Below, piece by piece: positions 42,785 through 51,637 of a DNA stretch of 64,000 nt. Source of the DNA: an uncultured Clostridia bacterium (GTDB lineage: Bacteria > Bacillota > Clostridia > Saccharofermentanales > Saccharofermentanaceae); contig CAMVBS010000001.1 in NCBI GenBank assembly GCA_947165785.1, positions 54,650 through 118,649 on the forward strand, given 5' to 3'. The notes under the pieces are model-generated. The model did not search any database. It was not told the DNA's origin and worked only from the letters and a program-made list of their open reading frames with translations. How positions within the stretch are numbered: the stretch's first letter is position 1; every line of letters starts with the position of its first letter. A program made the translations under genes and the position numbers.

Positions 42785-43966
42785 ATGGCAAATGAAATGC
42801 TTTTGAAGTACGGCTGCAATCCTAATCAGAAGCCGTCCAGAGTCTTTATGAAGAACGGTTCAAACCTTCCTATCGAGGTCTTGAACGGTAAGCCTGGCTA
42901 CATCAATCTTCTTGATGCATTCAACGGCTGGCAGCTTGTTAAGGAACTTAAGGCTGCATCAGGTCTTCCTGCTGCTACGTCTTTTAAGCATGTATCTCCT
43001 GCAGGTGCTGCAGTTGGTCGTCCTCTATCTGAGACAGAGGCAAAGATCTACTTCGTAGATGATCTCGGTGAACTTTCTCCGATCGCTTGCGCTTATGCAA
43101 GAGCAAGAGGCGCAGACCGTATGTCTTCCTACGGTGACTTCGTAGCTTTGTCTGATACATGTGATGCTATCACGGCTAAGATGCTCCAGCGTGAGGTTTC
43201 CGACGGTATCATCGCTCCTGATTATACAGACGAGGCTTTGGAGATCTTGAAGTCAAAGCGTAAGGGCACATATAACGTTATCAAGATCGATCCTAACTAC
43301 ACACCTGATCCGATCGAGACAAAGGATGTTTTCGGTGTAACATTTGAGCAGGGCAGAAACGAGCTCAAGATCGACAAGGATATGCTCAATGAGATCGTTA
43401 CAGATAATAAGGATATCCCTGAGGACAAGAAGATCGACCTTCTTATCGCTCTTATCACTTTGAAGTACACACAGAGTAACTCTGTTTGCTACGTAAAGGA
43501 TGGTCAGGCTATCGGTATTGGTGCTGGTCAGCAGTCACGTATCCACTGTACACGTCTTGCAGGTAACAAGGCTGATAACTGGTGGCTCCGTCAGCATCCT
43601 AAGGTCATGGGTCTTCAGTTTGTTGACGATATCCGTCGTCCTGACAGAGACAATACCATCGACGTATATATCTCTGATGAGTACGAGGATGTTCTCGCAG
43701 AGGGCAGATGGCAGGAGCTTTTCAAGGTTAAGCCTGAAGTATTGACTCTCGAGGAGAAGAAAGAGTGGCTTAAGAAGAACTTTGACGTATGTCTCGGTTC
43801 TGATGCATTCTTCCCATTCGGTGATAATATCGAGCGTGCTAAGAAGAGCGGTGTTAAGTACATTGCTGAGCCGGGCGGATCCATCCGTGACGATCATGTC
43901 ATCATGACATGTAATAAGTATGGAATGGCTATGGCTTTCACAGGCATCAGACTGTTCCACCATTAA
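42785..43966 (+). CDS. AICAR transformylase, stand-alone
   Basis: A 393-residue protein corresponding to the C-terminal AICARFT domain of PurH only. LKYGCNPNQKPS, the catalytic Lys-His in TSFKHVSPAGAAVG, IACAYARARGADRMSSYGDF, and IGIGAGQQSRIHCTRLAG are diagnostic. No MGS-like cyclohydrolase domain is attached, so IMP formation depends on the adjacent PurO-like protein. CGGAGG lies upstream. A terminator closes the operon. Confidence 0.94.
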   Translation: MANEMLLKYGCNPNQKPSRVFMKNGSNLPIEVLNGKPGYINLLDAFNGWQLVKELKAASGLPAATSFKHVSPAGAAVGRPLSETEAKIYFVDDLGELSPIACAYARARGADRMSSYGDFVALSDTCDAITAKMLQREVSDGIIAPDYTDEALEILKSKRKGTYNVIKIDPNYTPDPIETKDVFGVTFEQGRNELKIDKDMLNEIVTDNKDIPEDKKIDLLIALITLKYTQSNSVCYVKDGQAIGIGAGQQSRIHCTRLAGNKADNWWLRQHPKVMGLQFVDDIRRPDRDNTIDVYISDEYEDVLAEGRWQELFKVKPEVLTLEEKKEWLKKNFDVCLGSDAFFPFGDNIERAKKSGVKYIAEPGGSIRDDHVIMTCNKYGMAMAFTGIRLFHH

Positions 43967-43989
43967 TCTGTTATTTAACGATAATTCTG

Positions 43990-44025
43990 AGATTGCCTTG
44001 AGTTTTCAGGGCAATCTTTTTATTT
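43990..44025 (+). terminator. terminator of the pur operon
   Basis: AGATTGCCTTG / CAGGGCAATCT, 11 bp with one wobble, loop AGTTTT, then a T-rich tail. Confidence 0.9.
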
Positions 44026-44080
44026 GCCGATAAAACCTTAGTTGTGTATATTCTAGATAGAAAAACAGGAGAATCAAAAA

Positions 44081-44698
44081 TTGAAGTATATATTGATCTA
44101 TCTTTTAATATCGGCCTTTAATGCTCTTGTAGTATTTTTACTTATCACTTTTATCAGAGAAGGTTTTTATAGGATCCATAAGCCTTTAAGACCGCATAGT
44201 TCCAAGTATTTGATCACTTCTTCCAATCATATAGAGATCCAGGGCTTCAATCAGTGCGCCGGTTTTTCGAGCGCATATCTTATGAGACATTACGGCAAAG
44301 ATGTCACGGGTGACATGATATACAAGAATATGCCTCATCTGGATAACGGAACCATCCTTCCCAAGCATGTAGTAAGGCTTTTAAGAAACGAAGGCTTTGA
44401 TGCGGGATATTTTCGAGGATCCATAGATACTTTAAAGGCACTTGTTGAAAAGGGCGATCCTGTCATAGTCTTCATAAGGTCGTCTTTGGATTCGGATATC
44501 CTTCATTTTGTTAATGTTGTGGGCTTTGATGAGGAGAATATCTTTATCGTTGATTCTCTCGAAAACAATATAAACGAGCCATCTGAACACTATAACCGCA
44601 AGGTGTCTCTGGCTGATTTTCGAAAAATATGGAATACATCAAGAACTATAATGCCTCTTCACAGAAATACTTTTATCAAGGCAGAAGTGAAACCTTGA
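44081..44698 (+). CDS. C39-like cysteine peptidase, membrane-anchored, TTG start
   Basis: A 205-residue protein with one N-terminal span (~3-25) and a papain-like domain of the C39 type: IEIQGFNQCAGFSSAYLM provides Gln and Cys59, ILHFVNVVGF provides His142, and IFIVDS Asp158. It probably processes or degrades peptides at the membrane; the target is unknown. No ATG fits; the TTG at 44081 has CAGGAGA eight bases upstream. The next gene, a lipoprotein, starts 49 bp later. Confidence 0.8.
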   Translation: MKYILIYLLISAFNALVVFLLITFIREGFYRIHKPLRPHSSKYLITSSNHIEIQGFNQCAGFSSAYLMRHYGKDVTGDMIYKNMPHLDNGTILPKHVVRLLRNEGFDAGYFRGSIDTLKALVEKGDPVIVFIRSSLDSDILHFVNVVGFDEENIFIVDSLENNINEPSEHYNRKVSLADFRKIWNTSRTIMPLHRNTFIKAEVKP

Positions 44699-44747
44699 TC
44701 ATCATATCTTGATATTAGTAGTATAAGACCTTAATGGAGGAACTATT

Positions 44748-45710
44748 ATGAAAAAGATAATTTCTGTGTTTTTGGCGACAGCTCTTTTGGCAGGACTTAC
44801 TGCATGTACATATAATATCGATAAGGATATAGATATCAAAGTCAAGACTTCAATGAATACGGATGAGACCAAAGAAACCGATGAGACTGATATCACTCAG
44901 AAGGATGGCCCTTCTGATGATCTTAAGTCGGGCGATACTCTTATGTTCAGTGCACGTAACGGCAACTGGGGCGAGGTTTGCATTACTGATGATTATTGGC
45001 AAAGCACCAATTATGAGGTTTATTATGACGGTACGATAAAGTGCACCAAGTCATATAATCTTTCCGGATTATCAGTAGGGACCACAACTCTCAGTGATAA
45101 GGATTATAAGAAGATCTATGATTTTGCGTATGATGCTTATACTAATGATTCTTTTTCTGATTACAGCGAAGACGGTTGTGATGGTGATAACTGGAGCTTT
45201 GTTTATTACGATTCCGATGAGAACGCCCATGATCTGTACTCAGGATATGCTTATGGCAATGATGATATGACTACTATTGAGGATATTCTCGAGTCATATC
45301 AAGATGATATGGAATTTACAGATGATCAGATGCCGGATAGCGGAGAAATGCTCAGGATCTCATGGTATAGCATGGAGCCTTGCGACCAAGACTCTATGAT
45401 CGGCGAAGAATACATAATCTATTACGATAATACTGTAGAGCTCTATTCTCTTTATAATTCCAAGAATAATGAACTTAGTAAAACGATCACGATATCAGAT
45501 GATACTCTTAAGTATCTTTGGAATTTCAGCAAAGATTCTATAAAAGAGCAGACTTTTGCCGGTTATTCAGAAAATGTTGACGACGGTGATATCTGGATGT
45601 TTGAATTTCAAAGCGGTTCGGGTCAGTATATTACCATCTACTACGGATACATATACGATAATGAACAGCTAAGTGAGGTCGCAGATACGCTTAAAGCATG
45701 TTTTGAATGA
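44748..45710 (+). CDS. lipoprotein with two related domains, unknown function
   Basis: A 320-residue protein. A signal peptide with LTAC lipobox (Cys20) is followed by a Thr/Asp/Glu linker and two domains of ~120 residues that look like an internal duplication: each has a YxxYYDGT/IIYYDNT strand, a TTLSDKDYKKIYDF / ITISDDTLKYLWNF helix, and an acidic GDxWxF strand followed by YxGYxYxN. The protein is very acidic. Function unknown. TGGAGG lies upstream of the ATG. It may be cotranscribed with the peptidase before it. Confidence 0.8.
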   Translation: MKKIISVFLATALLAGLTACTYNIDKDIDIKVKTSMNTDETKETDETDITQKDGPSDDLKSGDTLMFSARNGNWGEVCITDDYWQSTNYEVYYDGTIKCTKSYNLSGLSVGTTTLSDKDYKKIYDFAYDAYTNDSFSDYSEDGCDGDNWSFVYYDSDENAHDLYSGYAYGNDDMTTIEDILESYQDDMEFTDDQMPDSGEMLRISWYSMEPCDQDSMIGEEYIIYYDNTVELYSLYNSKNNELSKTITISDDTLKYLWNFSKDSIKEQTFAGYSENVDDGDIWMFEFQSGSGQYITIYYGYIYDNEQLSEVADTLKACFE

Positions 45711-45815
45711 TGTGTTGTCCCGGAGCTTTTTGATGTCTCCTACTATATAGAATCTTAATAAGAAATGTAGTAATATCTATGAGTTAAGTAATACTTGATT
45801 TATAGGAGATCACAC

Positions 45816-47102
45816 ATGAAGAATATTCTCGTTGTAGGCGGTGGCGGAAGAGAGCATGCCATCATAATGAAGCTTTCAGAAAGTTCTAAGGTAGGTAAGA
45901 TCTATTGTGCACCGGGTAACGGCGGTATCAGTAAGTATGCTGAGTGCTTTGACGTTAAGGCTACTGACATCGAAGGCATGGTCGAGCTTGCAAAGAAGCT
46001 TAAGCCTGATATGGTAGTTGTAGCTCCTGACGATCCGCTCGTATTGGGTATGGTCGACAGACTTAATGAAGAAGGCTTTATGACTTTCGGTCCTAAGGCA
46101 AATGCCGCTATCATCGAGGGTTCCAAGGTATTCTCCAAAGAACTCATGAAGAAGTACGATATCCCAACAGCTTTTTATGAAGTGTTTACTGATAGTGACA
46201 GTGCCATCAAGTACCTTAAGCAGCAGAATTCTTATCCTGCAGTTATCAAGGCTGACGGTCTTGCACTCGGTAAGGGCGTTATCATAGCTCAAAATGAGGA
46301 AGAAGCAATAACGGCTGTTAAGGAAATGATCGATGACTTAAAGTTCGGTAAGAGCAGCAGCAGAGTTGTAATTGAGGAATTCCTTACAGGTCCTGAAGTT
46401 TCAGTTCTTTCATTTACAGATGGTGAGACAATGGTACCTATGATCTCTTCCATGGATCACAAGAGAGCTCTTGATAATGATCAGGGACTTAATACGGGCG
46501 GAATGGGTACGGTTTCTCCGAATCCTTGCTACACGGAAGATGTTGCAAAAGAATGCATGGAGAAGATCTTTATCCCTACAATGAATGCAATGAAGGCTGA
46601 GGGCAGAACTTTTGAAGGATGCCTTTACTTTGGTCTTATGATCACTCCAAAGGGACCTAAGGTTATCGAGTATAACTGCAGATTCGGTGATCCTGAGACA
46701 CAGGTTGTTCTTCCTATGCTCGATGCAGATCTTTACGATATCTTTGAGGCTATATATGAACACAGACTTAAGGATGTAGATATCAAGTGGCATGATGGTG
46801 CGTGTGCATGTGTCATCATGGCATCCGGCGGATATCCTGAAAGTTATAAGAAGGGTATCCCTATGAACGGTTTTGACGATAAGGGTCAGGTTGAGGGATG
46901 CTTTGTATATCATGCAGGAACAAAGCTTGATGATAACGGAACATTCCTTACTAACGGTGGTCGTGTTATCGGTGTTACTGCAAGAGCAAATGATCTTCAG
47001 AGCGCTCTTGATAAGGCTTATGAGGGCGTATCCAAGATCGATTTCGAGGGTAAGCACTTCAGACATGATATCGGTAAGCGTGCCTTGGAGTTCAGGAAAT
47101 AA
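45816..47102 (+). CDS. purD: phosphoribosylamine-glycine ligase
   Basis: The ATP-grasp enzyme forming GAR. The 428-residue protein has ILVVGGGGREHAI, APGNGGIS, IKADGLALGKGVI, VIEEFLTGPEVSVL, LNTGGMGTVSPNP and EYNCRFGDPETQ. ATG 45816 has AGGAGA eight bases upstream. It is separated from the main pur operon by two surface-protein genes and overlaps nadD by one base. Confidence 0.96.
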   Translation: MKNILVVGGGGREHAIIMKLSESSKVGKIYCAPGNGGISKYAECFDVKATDIEGMVELAKKLKPDMVVVAPDDPLVLGMVDRLNEEGFMTFGPKANAAIIEGSKVFSKELMKKYDIPTAFYEVFTDSDSAIKYLKQQNSYPAVIKADGLALGKGVIIAQNEEEAITAVKEMIDDLKFGKSSSRVVIEEFLTGPEVSVLSFTDGETMVPMISSMDHKRALDNDQGLNTGGMGTVSPNPCYTEDVAKECMEKIFIPTMNAMKAEGRTFEGCLYFGLMITPKGPKVIEYNCRFGDPETQVVLPMLDADLYDIFEAIYEHRLKDVDIKWHDGACACVIMASGGYPESYKKGIPMNGFDDKGQVEGCFVYHAGTKLDDNGTFLTNGGRVIGVTARANDLQSALDKAYEGVSKIDFEGKHFRHDIGKRALEFRK

Positions 47103-48295
47103 TGAAAGTCGGATTATTCGGCGGTTCATTCGACCCTATCCATAACGGTCATATGAGTATGATCGAAGGTGCACTTAAAAAGGTCGATAAAGTAGTGGTG
47201 ATCCCTGCAGTCAGGAATTCATTTAAACGTGGCAGGATACTTAATCCTGCTCCGTATCGCTACTATATGACTTCTGATGCCCTTGGTATCTTTGGCGAGA
47301 AGGTAGTTATCAGTGATATCGAATTCTTTATTCCGGGTATCAGTTATACCGTAAATACCATAAAGAAACTTCTTGAGGATGATAATCTCAAGAAGCTTCT
47401 TCGTACAGATGAAGATATAGAGTTGTTCTGGATCTGCGGATCTGATATCTTGCCAACATTTGATAAATGGTATGATCCGGAAGGTATACTTAAGCTTTGT
47501 AAGCTTCTTGTAGCAGCAAGACCGGGCATGGATAAGGACTTTGAAAAGTCCGTTCGAATGATCGAGGAAAGATTTGATACTCATATCGAGACTTTTGATA
47601 TAAACGGTATCATGATATCTTCTTCGGAGATACGAGTCGATAAATGTCTTATCGAAGTTCCGAATGAAGTTCGTGACTTTGTAAAGACGAATAATCTTTA
47701 TCCTGAACCGAACTATCTGTTGCATTGTTCTGACGAGGCTATCGAGAAGTTCTATGAATATTGTATAGCTCTTTATCCGAAGCTTAGCAGATACAGGCTA
47801 ATCCACACTATCAATGTTGCTATAGAAGCGGTCAAGTTTGCGGTCATGTATGGCGCTGATCCTGATAAGACTCTGATAGCAGGTGTTTTGCATGATTGCG
47901 TTAAAGAGATGCCTGACGAAGTTCAGCGTGAGTTTGCTCTTGCTGATTCCGGTGAAAGTTATGACGTAGATAAGCTCTGGCATGGACCGGGCGGCGCATA
48001 TTATGCAAATAAGTATCTTGGTATCGATGATGAAGAGATCTTAAATGCCATTAGGTTTCATACGACAGGTCATAAGGATATGACCATACTCGAGAAAGTC
48101 GTTTATCTGGCTGATAAGATCGAGCCTGCAAGAGATTATGATGACCTTACAGAGGTTCGTGCAGCAGCTTCAAAAGACCTTGATAAAGGTGTATATCTGT
48201 CGCTCAAGGCATTTGTTGACAAGAGTTCAAAGAAGAACAGGAAACTGCACAAGAATACTTTGGATTTTGCAAATGACCTTGGACTTAAAGTGTGA
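47102..48295 (+). CDS. nadD: nicotinate-nucleotide adenylyltransferase fused to a YqeK-type HD domain
   Basis: A 397-residue two-domain protein. Residues 1-205 are NadD: GLFGGSFDPIHNGH, WICGSDILPTFDKWYDPE and the late ISSSEIR motif. Residues ~205-397 are an HD phosphohydrolase of the YqeK type: HTINVA, GVLHDCVKEM, WHGPGGAYYA, ADKIEPAR. YqeK hydrolyses diadenosine tetraphosphate. In B. subtilis nadD and yqeK are adjacent genes followed by rsfS; here they are one protein in the same position. ATG overlaps the purD stop (TAATG), implying coupled translation. Confidence 0.93.
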   Translation: MKVGLFGGSFDPIHNGHMSMIEGALKKVDKVVVIPAVRNSFKRGRILNPAPYRYYMTSDALGIFGEKVVISDIEFFIPGISYTVNTIKKLLEDDNLKKLLRTDEDIELFWICGSDILPTFDKWYDPEGILKLCKLLVAARPGMDKDFEKSVRMIEERFDTHIETFDINGIMISSSEIRVDKCLIEVPNEVRDFVKTNNLYPEPNYLLHCSDEAIEKFYEYCIALYPKLSRYRLIHTINVAIEAVKFAVMYGADPDKTLIAGVLHDCVKEMPDEVQREFALADSGESYDVDKLWHGPGGAYYANKYLGIDDEEILNAIRFHTTGHKDMTILEKVVYLADKIEPARDYDDLTEVRAAASKDLDKGVYLSLKAFVDKSSKKNRKLHKNTLDFANDLGLKV

Positions 48296-48330
48296 TAAAG
48301 TATATTTAATAATTTTGTTAGGAGTGTTTT

Positions 48331-48666
48331 ATGACAAGTAAAGAATTGGCTGATAAGATCGCAGTGCTTCTGGATAACAAAAAGGGTATCGACATCGAGG
48401 TTATCGATGTAGCAGATAAGACAGTACTTGCAGATTATTTTGTTATCTGCAGCGGTAATTCCACAACACAGATCAAGGCTTTGGCTGATGAAGTTGAAGT
48501 TGTCCTTAAGAATGAGGATGAGATCTATGCTGATCATGTTGAGGGAAGAAACAGCAACAGATGGATCCTTATCGATTATAAGGATGTTGTAGTTCATATC
48601 TTCCATCCTGAAGAGAGAGCAAATTACGATCTGGAGAAGCTTTGGGAAACAAAGAAGCCTATCTGA
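48331..48666 (+). CDS. rsfS: ribosomal silencing factor RsfS
   Basis: A 111-residue protein that binds L14 and blocks subunit joining in starvation. DIEVIDVADKTVLADYFVICSG, EGRNSNRWILIDYKDVVVHIF and HPEERANYDLEKLW are diagnostic. TAGGAG lies upstream of the ATG. It follows nadD-yqeK, matching the usual Bacillota order. Confidence 0.95.
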   Translation: MTSKELADKIAVLLDNKKGIDIEVIDVADKTVLADYFVICSGNSTTQIKALADEVEVVLKNEDEIYADHVEGRNSNRWILIDYKDVVVHIFHPEERANYDLEKLWETKKPI

Positions 48667-48688
48667 TGATCTCGTGATATCAAGGCTT

Positions 48689-48729
48689 TTCGTCGTTTTT
48701 CGACGAATTTGTCGGTTTTTGTTTTTTTT
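48689..48729 (+). terminator. terminator after rsfS
   Basis: A perfect 7-bp TTCGTCG / CGACGAA stem with a TTTTT loop, followed by T-rich sequence. Confidence 0.75.
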
Positions 48730-48779
48730 GTCGATTTCTATGACTTTTATTTGTGCTACCTTTTTTATGAGGTGGCACA

Positions 48780-49373
48780 ATGTTTTCGAAGAGAAAAAAG
48801 GAGAAGATCTATCCGATCATCTTTATACTGACGGTCATCTGCGCAGTAGTGTATAAGATCTTTCTGAGCGGTCGCCTGGAAGCCATGAAGTCTGATGAGA
48901 TAGTGATCGAGACATCTGAGACTACGGTTACTGAAGTCTCTTCGAATATATATGTCTATGTGTGCGGAGAAGTTAATTGTCCGGGTGTCTATGAGATAGA
49001 ACGCGGATCGATACTTAATGATGCCGTTGAGCTTGCGGGTGGCCTTACCGATAATGCCGCGGCTGAAGACATCGATCTTGTAATGGTCCTTAATGAGAAT
49101 ATTTCGGTTAAGATCCCGTCTTATGATGATATCGATACGTCTGTAATTACCATCGGAAATGATCCGGATGAGGATAAGAGCGGACTGATCAACATCAATA
49201 CGGCTGACAGACAAACGCTAATGACGCTGCCGGGTATAGGCGAGTCAACGGCTGATGCCATAATCGATTATCGGAGCAGTCATGTTTTCGAGAAGGAAGA
49301 AGATCTTATGAATGTCCAGGGAATCGGTGAATCAAAATTTAATAAGGTGCGATCTATGATTTGTGTAGATTGA
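48780..49373 (+). CDS. comEA: ComEA-like DNA-binding protein
   Basis: A 197-residue membrane-anchored protein: one N-terminal span (~11-28), an SLBB domain (IYVYVCGEVNCPGVYEI, LNDAVELAGGLTDNA) and a C-terminal helix-hairpin-helix pair (LININTADRQTLMTLPGIG, VQGIGESKFNKV). ComEA binds incoming DNA in competence. No comEB/comEC is next to it, so competence cannot be inferred. GAGGTG lies upstream of the ATG. Confidence 0.93.
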   Translation: MFSKRKKEKIYPIIFILTVICAVVYKIFLSGRLEAMKSDEIVIETSETTVTEVSSNIYVYVCGEVNCPGVYEIERGSILNDAVELAGGLTDNAAAEDIDLVMVLNENISVKIPSYDDIDTSVITIGNDPDEDKSGLININTADRQTLMTLPGIGESTADAIIDYRSSHVFEKEEDLMNVQGIGESKFNKVRSMICVD

Positions 49374-49399
49374 CTCTTGCCACAAGCGGGTTTTAAGAG

Positions 49400-49664
49400 T
49401 AAACTTTACTAAATCAAAAAAGCGACGATAAGGACACGTGCCTGTGGAAAACGTCACCAGAGAATCGAAGTCATCGGCTGGAAGCTTCGTTAGATAAGTC
49501 CCACAAGTATACAACCTTTGAGCTGCAGGGGTAAATCATTTATGAGTAACCTTCGCCGTACGGCCGCGTTAAGGCTTAATTGAGTGGCATATCAAATGAT
49601 ATGCAATTTGGGTGGAACCGTGCAACCATGCATCCCAATGCTTGGGGCATGGTGTTTTTATTTT
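49400..49664 (+). promoter_or_regulatory. T-box riboswitch of thrS
   Basis: A ~265-nt untranslated leader that ends in the T-box sequence TTGGGTGGAACCGTG (49608-49622) and an intrinsic terminator at 49625-49660. Upstream, CCAGAGAATCG and GGCTGGAAGC resemble the AG-bulge/distal-loop elements of stem I. Uncharged tRNA-Thr would pair with the leader and favour the antiterminator. Thr-type ACA triplets lie at 49503 and 49511 and an ACC at 49514 in the expected specifier region; I cannot decide which is used. The leader promoter probably overlaps the end of comEA (TTGACT at 49370). Confidence 0.9.
49625..49660 (+). terminator. T-box terminator
   Basis: CCATGC-AT-CCCAA pairs with TTGGG-GCATGG with a 2-nt bulge, then TGTTTTTA. 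Confidence 0.9.
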
Positions 49665-49722
49665 GTAGGAAAACATCATGCCGGAAAACTACCGTCAGAA
49701 ACAAGAACAAGGAGGTAAGAAA

Positions 49723-51501
49723 ATGGTAGATTTTAATGATGAAGTACAAAGAAAGATGTACCGACACACAACAGCCCACGTTTTGGCGCAGGCAGTAAAG
49801 AGGCTCTGGCCTGATACCAAACTTACTATCGGTCCTGCTATCGAGGACGGTTTCTATTATGATTTCCAGCATGAGGGTGCTTTCTCGGCAGAAGATCTTA
49901 AAAATATCGAAGCTGAGATGAAGAAGATCATAAAAGAAAACCTTAAGCTCGAGAGATTTGAGCTTCCTCGTGAAGAGGCTGTTAAGTTTATGCAGGAGAG
50001 AAACGAGCCATTTAAGGTCGAGCTTATCAACGATCTTCCTGATGATGCCGTTATCTCATTTTACAAGCAGGGCGATTTCGTAGATCTTTGCGCTGGTCCT
50101 CATATCGAGAGCACAGGCGAGATCAAGGCTTTCAAGCTTACATCAACATCTGCATCCTACTGGAGAGGCGATTCAAACAGAGAGAGCCTTCAGAGGATCT
50201 ATGGTACTGCATTCCCTAATAAGGAGATGCTCAATGAGTACCTTACAAAGCTTGAGGAAGCTAAGAAGCGTGATCACAATAAGCTCGGTCGTGAACTCGA
50301 GTATTTCACGACTGTTGATTATATCGGTCAGGGACTTCCTGTACTCCTTCCTAAGGGTGCAAGAGTCGTTCAGCTCTTGCAGCGCTGGGTAGAGGATGTT
50401 GAGCAGTCTAAGGGCTGTCTTCTTACAAAGACACCTTTGTTTGCTAAGCGTGACCTTTATAAGATCTCCGGTCACTGGGATCATTATCTTGACGGAATGT
50501 TCGTTATGGGCGATCCGCAGGATGAGACAAAGGAGTGTTTTGCACTTCGTCCGATGACCTGTCCGTTCCAGTATCAGGTATACCTTAACAGACAGAGAAG
50601 CTATCGTGATCTTCCTATGAGACTTACTGAGACATCTACGCTCTTCAGAAATGAGGACAGCGGTGAGATGCACGGTCTTATCCGTGTCCGTCAGTTTACT
50701 ATCTCCGAGGGTCACTACATCCTTCGTCCTGATCAGCTCGAGGAAGAGTTCAAGGGCTGTCTTGAGCTTGCTAAGTACTTCCTCGGTACTGTAGGTCTTC
50801 TTGAGGATTGTACTTTCAGATTCTCTCAGTGGGATCCTGCAAATCCTAAGAATAAGTATGAGGGTACCAAGGAACAGTGGGAAGAGGCTCAGGCTACAAT
50901 GGCTAAGATCCTCGATCACTTGGGCGTTGAGTATACCATTGGTATCGATGAGGCTGCTTTCTATGGTCCTAAGCTCGATATCCAGTACAAGAACGTATAC
51001 GGTAAGGAAGATACTCTCGTAACCATCCAGATCGATATGCTCCTTGCTGCTAAGTTCGGTATGGAATATGTTGACGTAGACGGAACAAAGAAGAATCCTT
51101 ACATCATCCACAGAACGAGTCTCGGATGCTTTGAGCGTACACTTGCTTATCTCATCGAGAAGTATGCAGGTTGTCTGCCTCTTTGGATGGCTCCTGAGCA
51201 GGTTAGGATCCTTCCTATTTCCGATAAGCAGGTCGATAAGGCATATGAAGTTCGTGATGCACTTCGTGCTAAGGGCCTTCGTGCTGAGGTTGATGACAGA
51301 AGCGAGAAGATCGGTAAGAAGATCCGTGAGGCTCGTCTCGATAAGCTCATCTACTGGTTCGTAATCGGTGATAACGAAGTTGAGAATAACTCTGTATCCG
51401 TAAGCTGCAGATTTGAAGAAGGCTCCAAGTCAATGTCAGTTGAGGATGCTTGTGCTAAGCTCGTTGACGAAGTTGAAAAGAAAGTTCGTCATGACAACTG
51501 A
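49723..51501 (+). CDS. thrS: threonyl-tRNA synthetase lacking the TGS domain
   Basis: A 592-residue class II synthetase. It begins directly with the editing domain (MYRHTTAHVLAQAVK with HxxxH), then the SAD region (SASYWRGDSNRESLQRIYG), class II motif 2 (TSTLFRNEDSGEMHG), the catalytic core and the anticodon domain. The ~60-residue N-terminal TGS domain of the usual ~640-residue ThrRS is missing; the 5' side is occupied by the T-box, so it was not cut off by start choice. AAGGAGG fits ATG 49723. ATG 49678 in the same frame (TAGGA upstream) would only add 15 residues. Confidence 0.95.
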   Translation: MVDFNDEVQRKMYRHTTAHVLAQAVKRLWPDTKLTIGPAIEDGFYYDFQHEGAFSAEDLKNIEAEMKKIIKENLKLERFELPREEAVKFMQERNEPFKVELINDLPDDAVISFYKQGDFVDLCAGPHIESTGEIKAFKLTSTSASYWRGDSNRESLQRIYGTAFPNKEMLNEYLTKLEEAKKRDHNKLGRELEYFTTVDYIGQGLPVLLPKGARVVQLLQRWVEDVEQSKGCLLTKTPLFAKRDLYKISGHWDHYLDGMFVMGDPQDETKECFALRPMTCPFQYQVYLNRQRSYRDLPMRLTETSTLFRNEDSGEMHGLIRVRQFTISEGHYILRPDQLEEEFKGCLELAKYFLGTVGLLEDCTFRFSQWDPANPKNKYEGTKEQWEEAQATMAKILDHLGVEYTIGIDEAAFYGPKLDIQYKNVYGKEDTLVTIQIDMLLAAKFGMEYVDVDGTKKNPYIIHRTSLGCFERTLAYLIEKYAGCLPLWMAPEQVRILPISDKQVDKAYEVRDALRAKGLRAEVDDRSEKIGKKIREARLDKLIYWFVIGDNEVENNSVSVSCRFEEGSKSMSVEDACAKLVDEVEKKVRHDN

Positions 51502-51534
51502 TCGAAGATTACCTTAAGATAAAAAGTTCAATAG

Positions 51535-51571
51535 CCTCCTTGCTGCTTTTGCGGCAGGGAGGTTTTATTTT
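51535..51571 (+). terminator. terminator after thrS
   Basis: A 12-bp stem CCTCCTTGCTGC / GCGGCAGGGAGG with two wobbles, a TTTT loop and a T-rich tail. Confidence 0.92.
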
Positions 51572-51637
51572 GTGCAACAAAGTCAACTTATCAATCGTCT
51601 TTGAGATATGGGATAAAGGGAAAGAGAGGGATAGAAT

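Noticed and set aside
46410-47129. A 239-residue frame antisense to purD
   Set aside because: It overlaps a certain gene fully, has no ribosome site and shows no domain.
49678-49722. Alternative thrS start adding 15 residues
   Set aside because: The added residues are encoded by the ribosome-site region of ATG 49723 and are unlike the family; still possible because TAGGA precedes ATG 49678.
50173-51111. A 312-residue frame antisense to thrS
   Set aside because: Same reason: a shadow of biased codons in a conserved gene.
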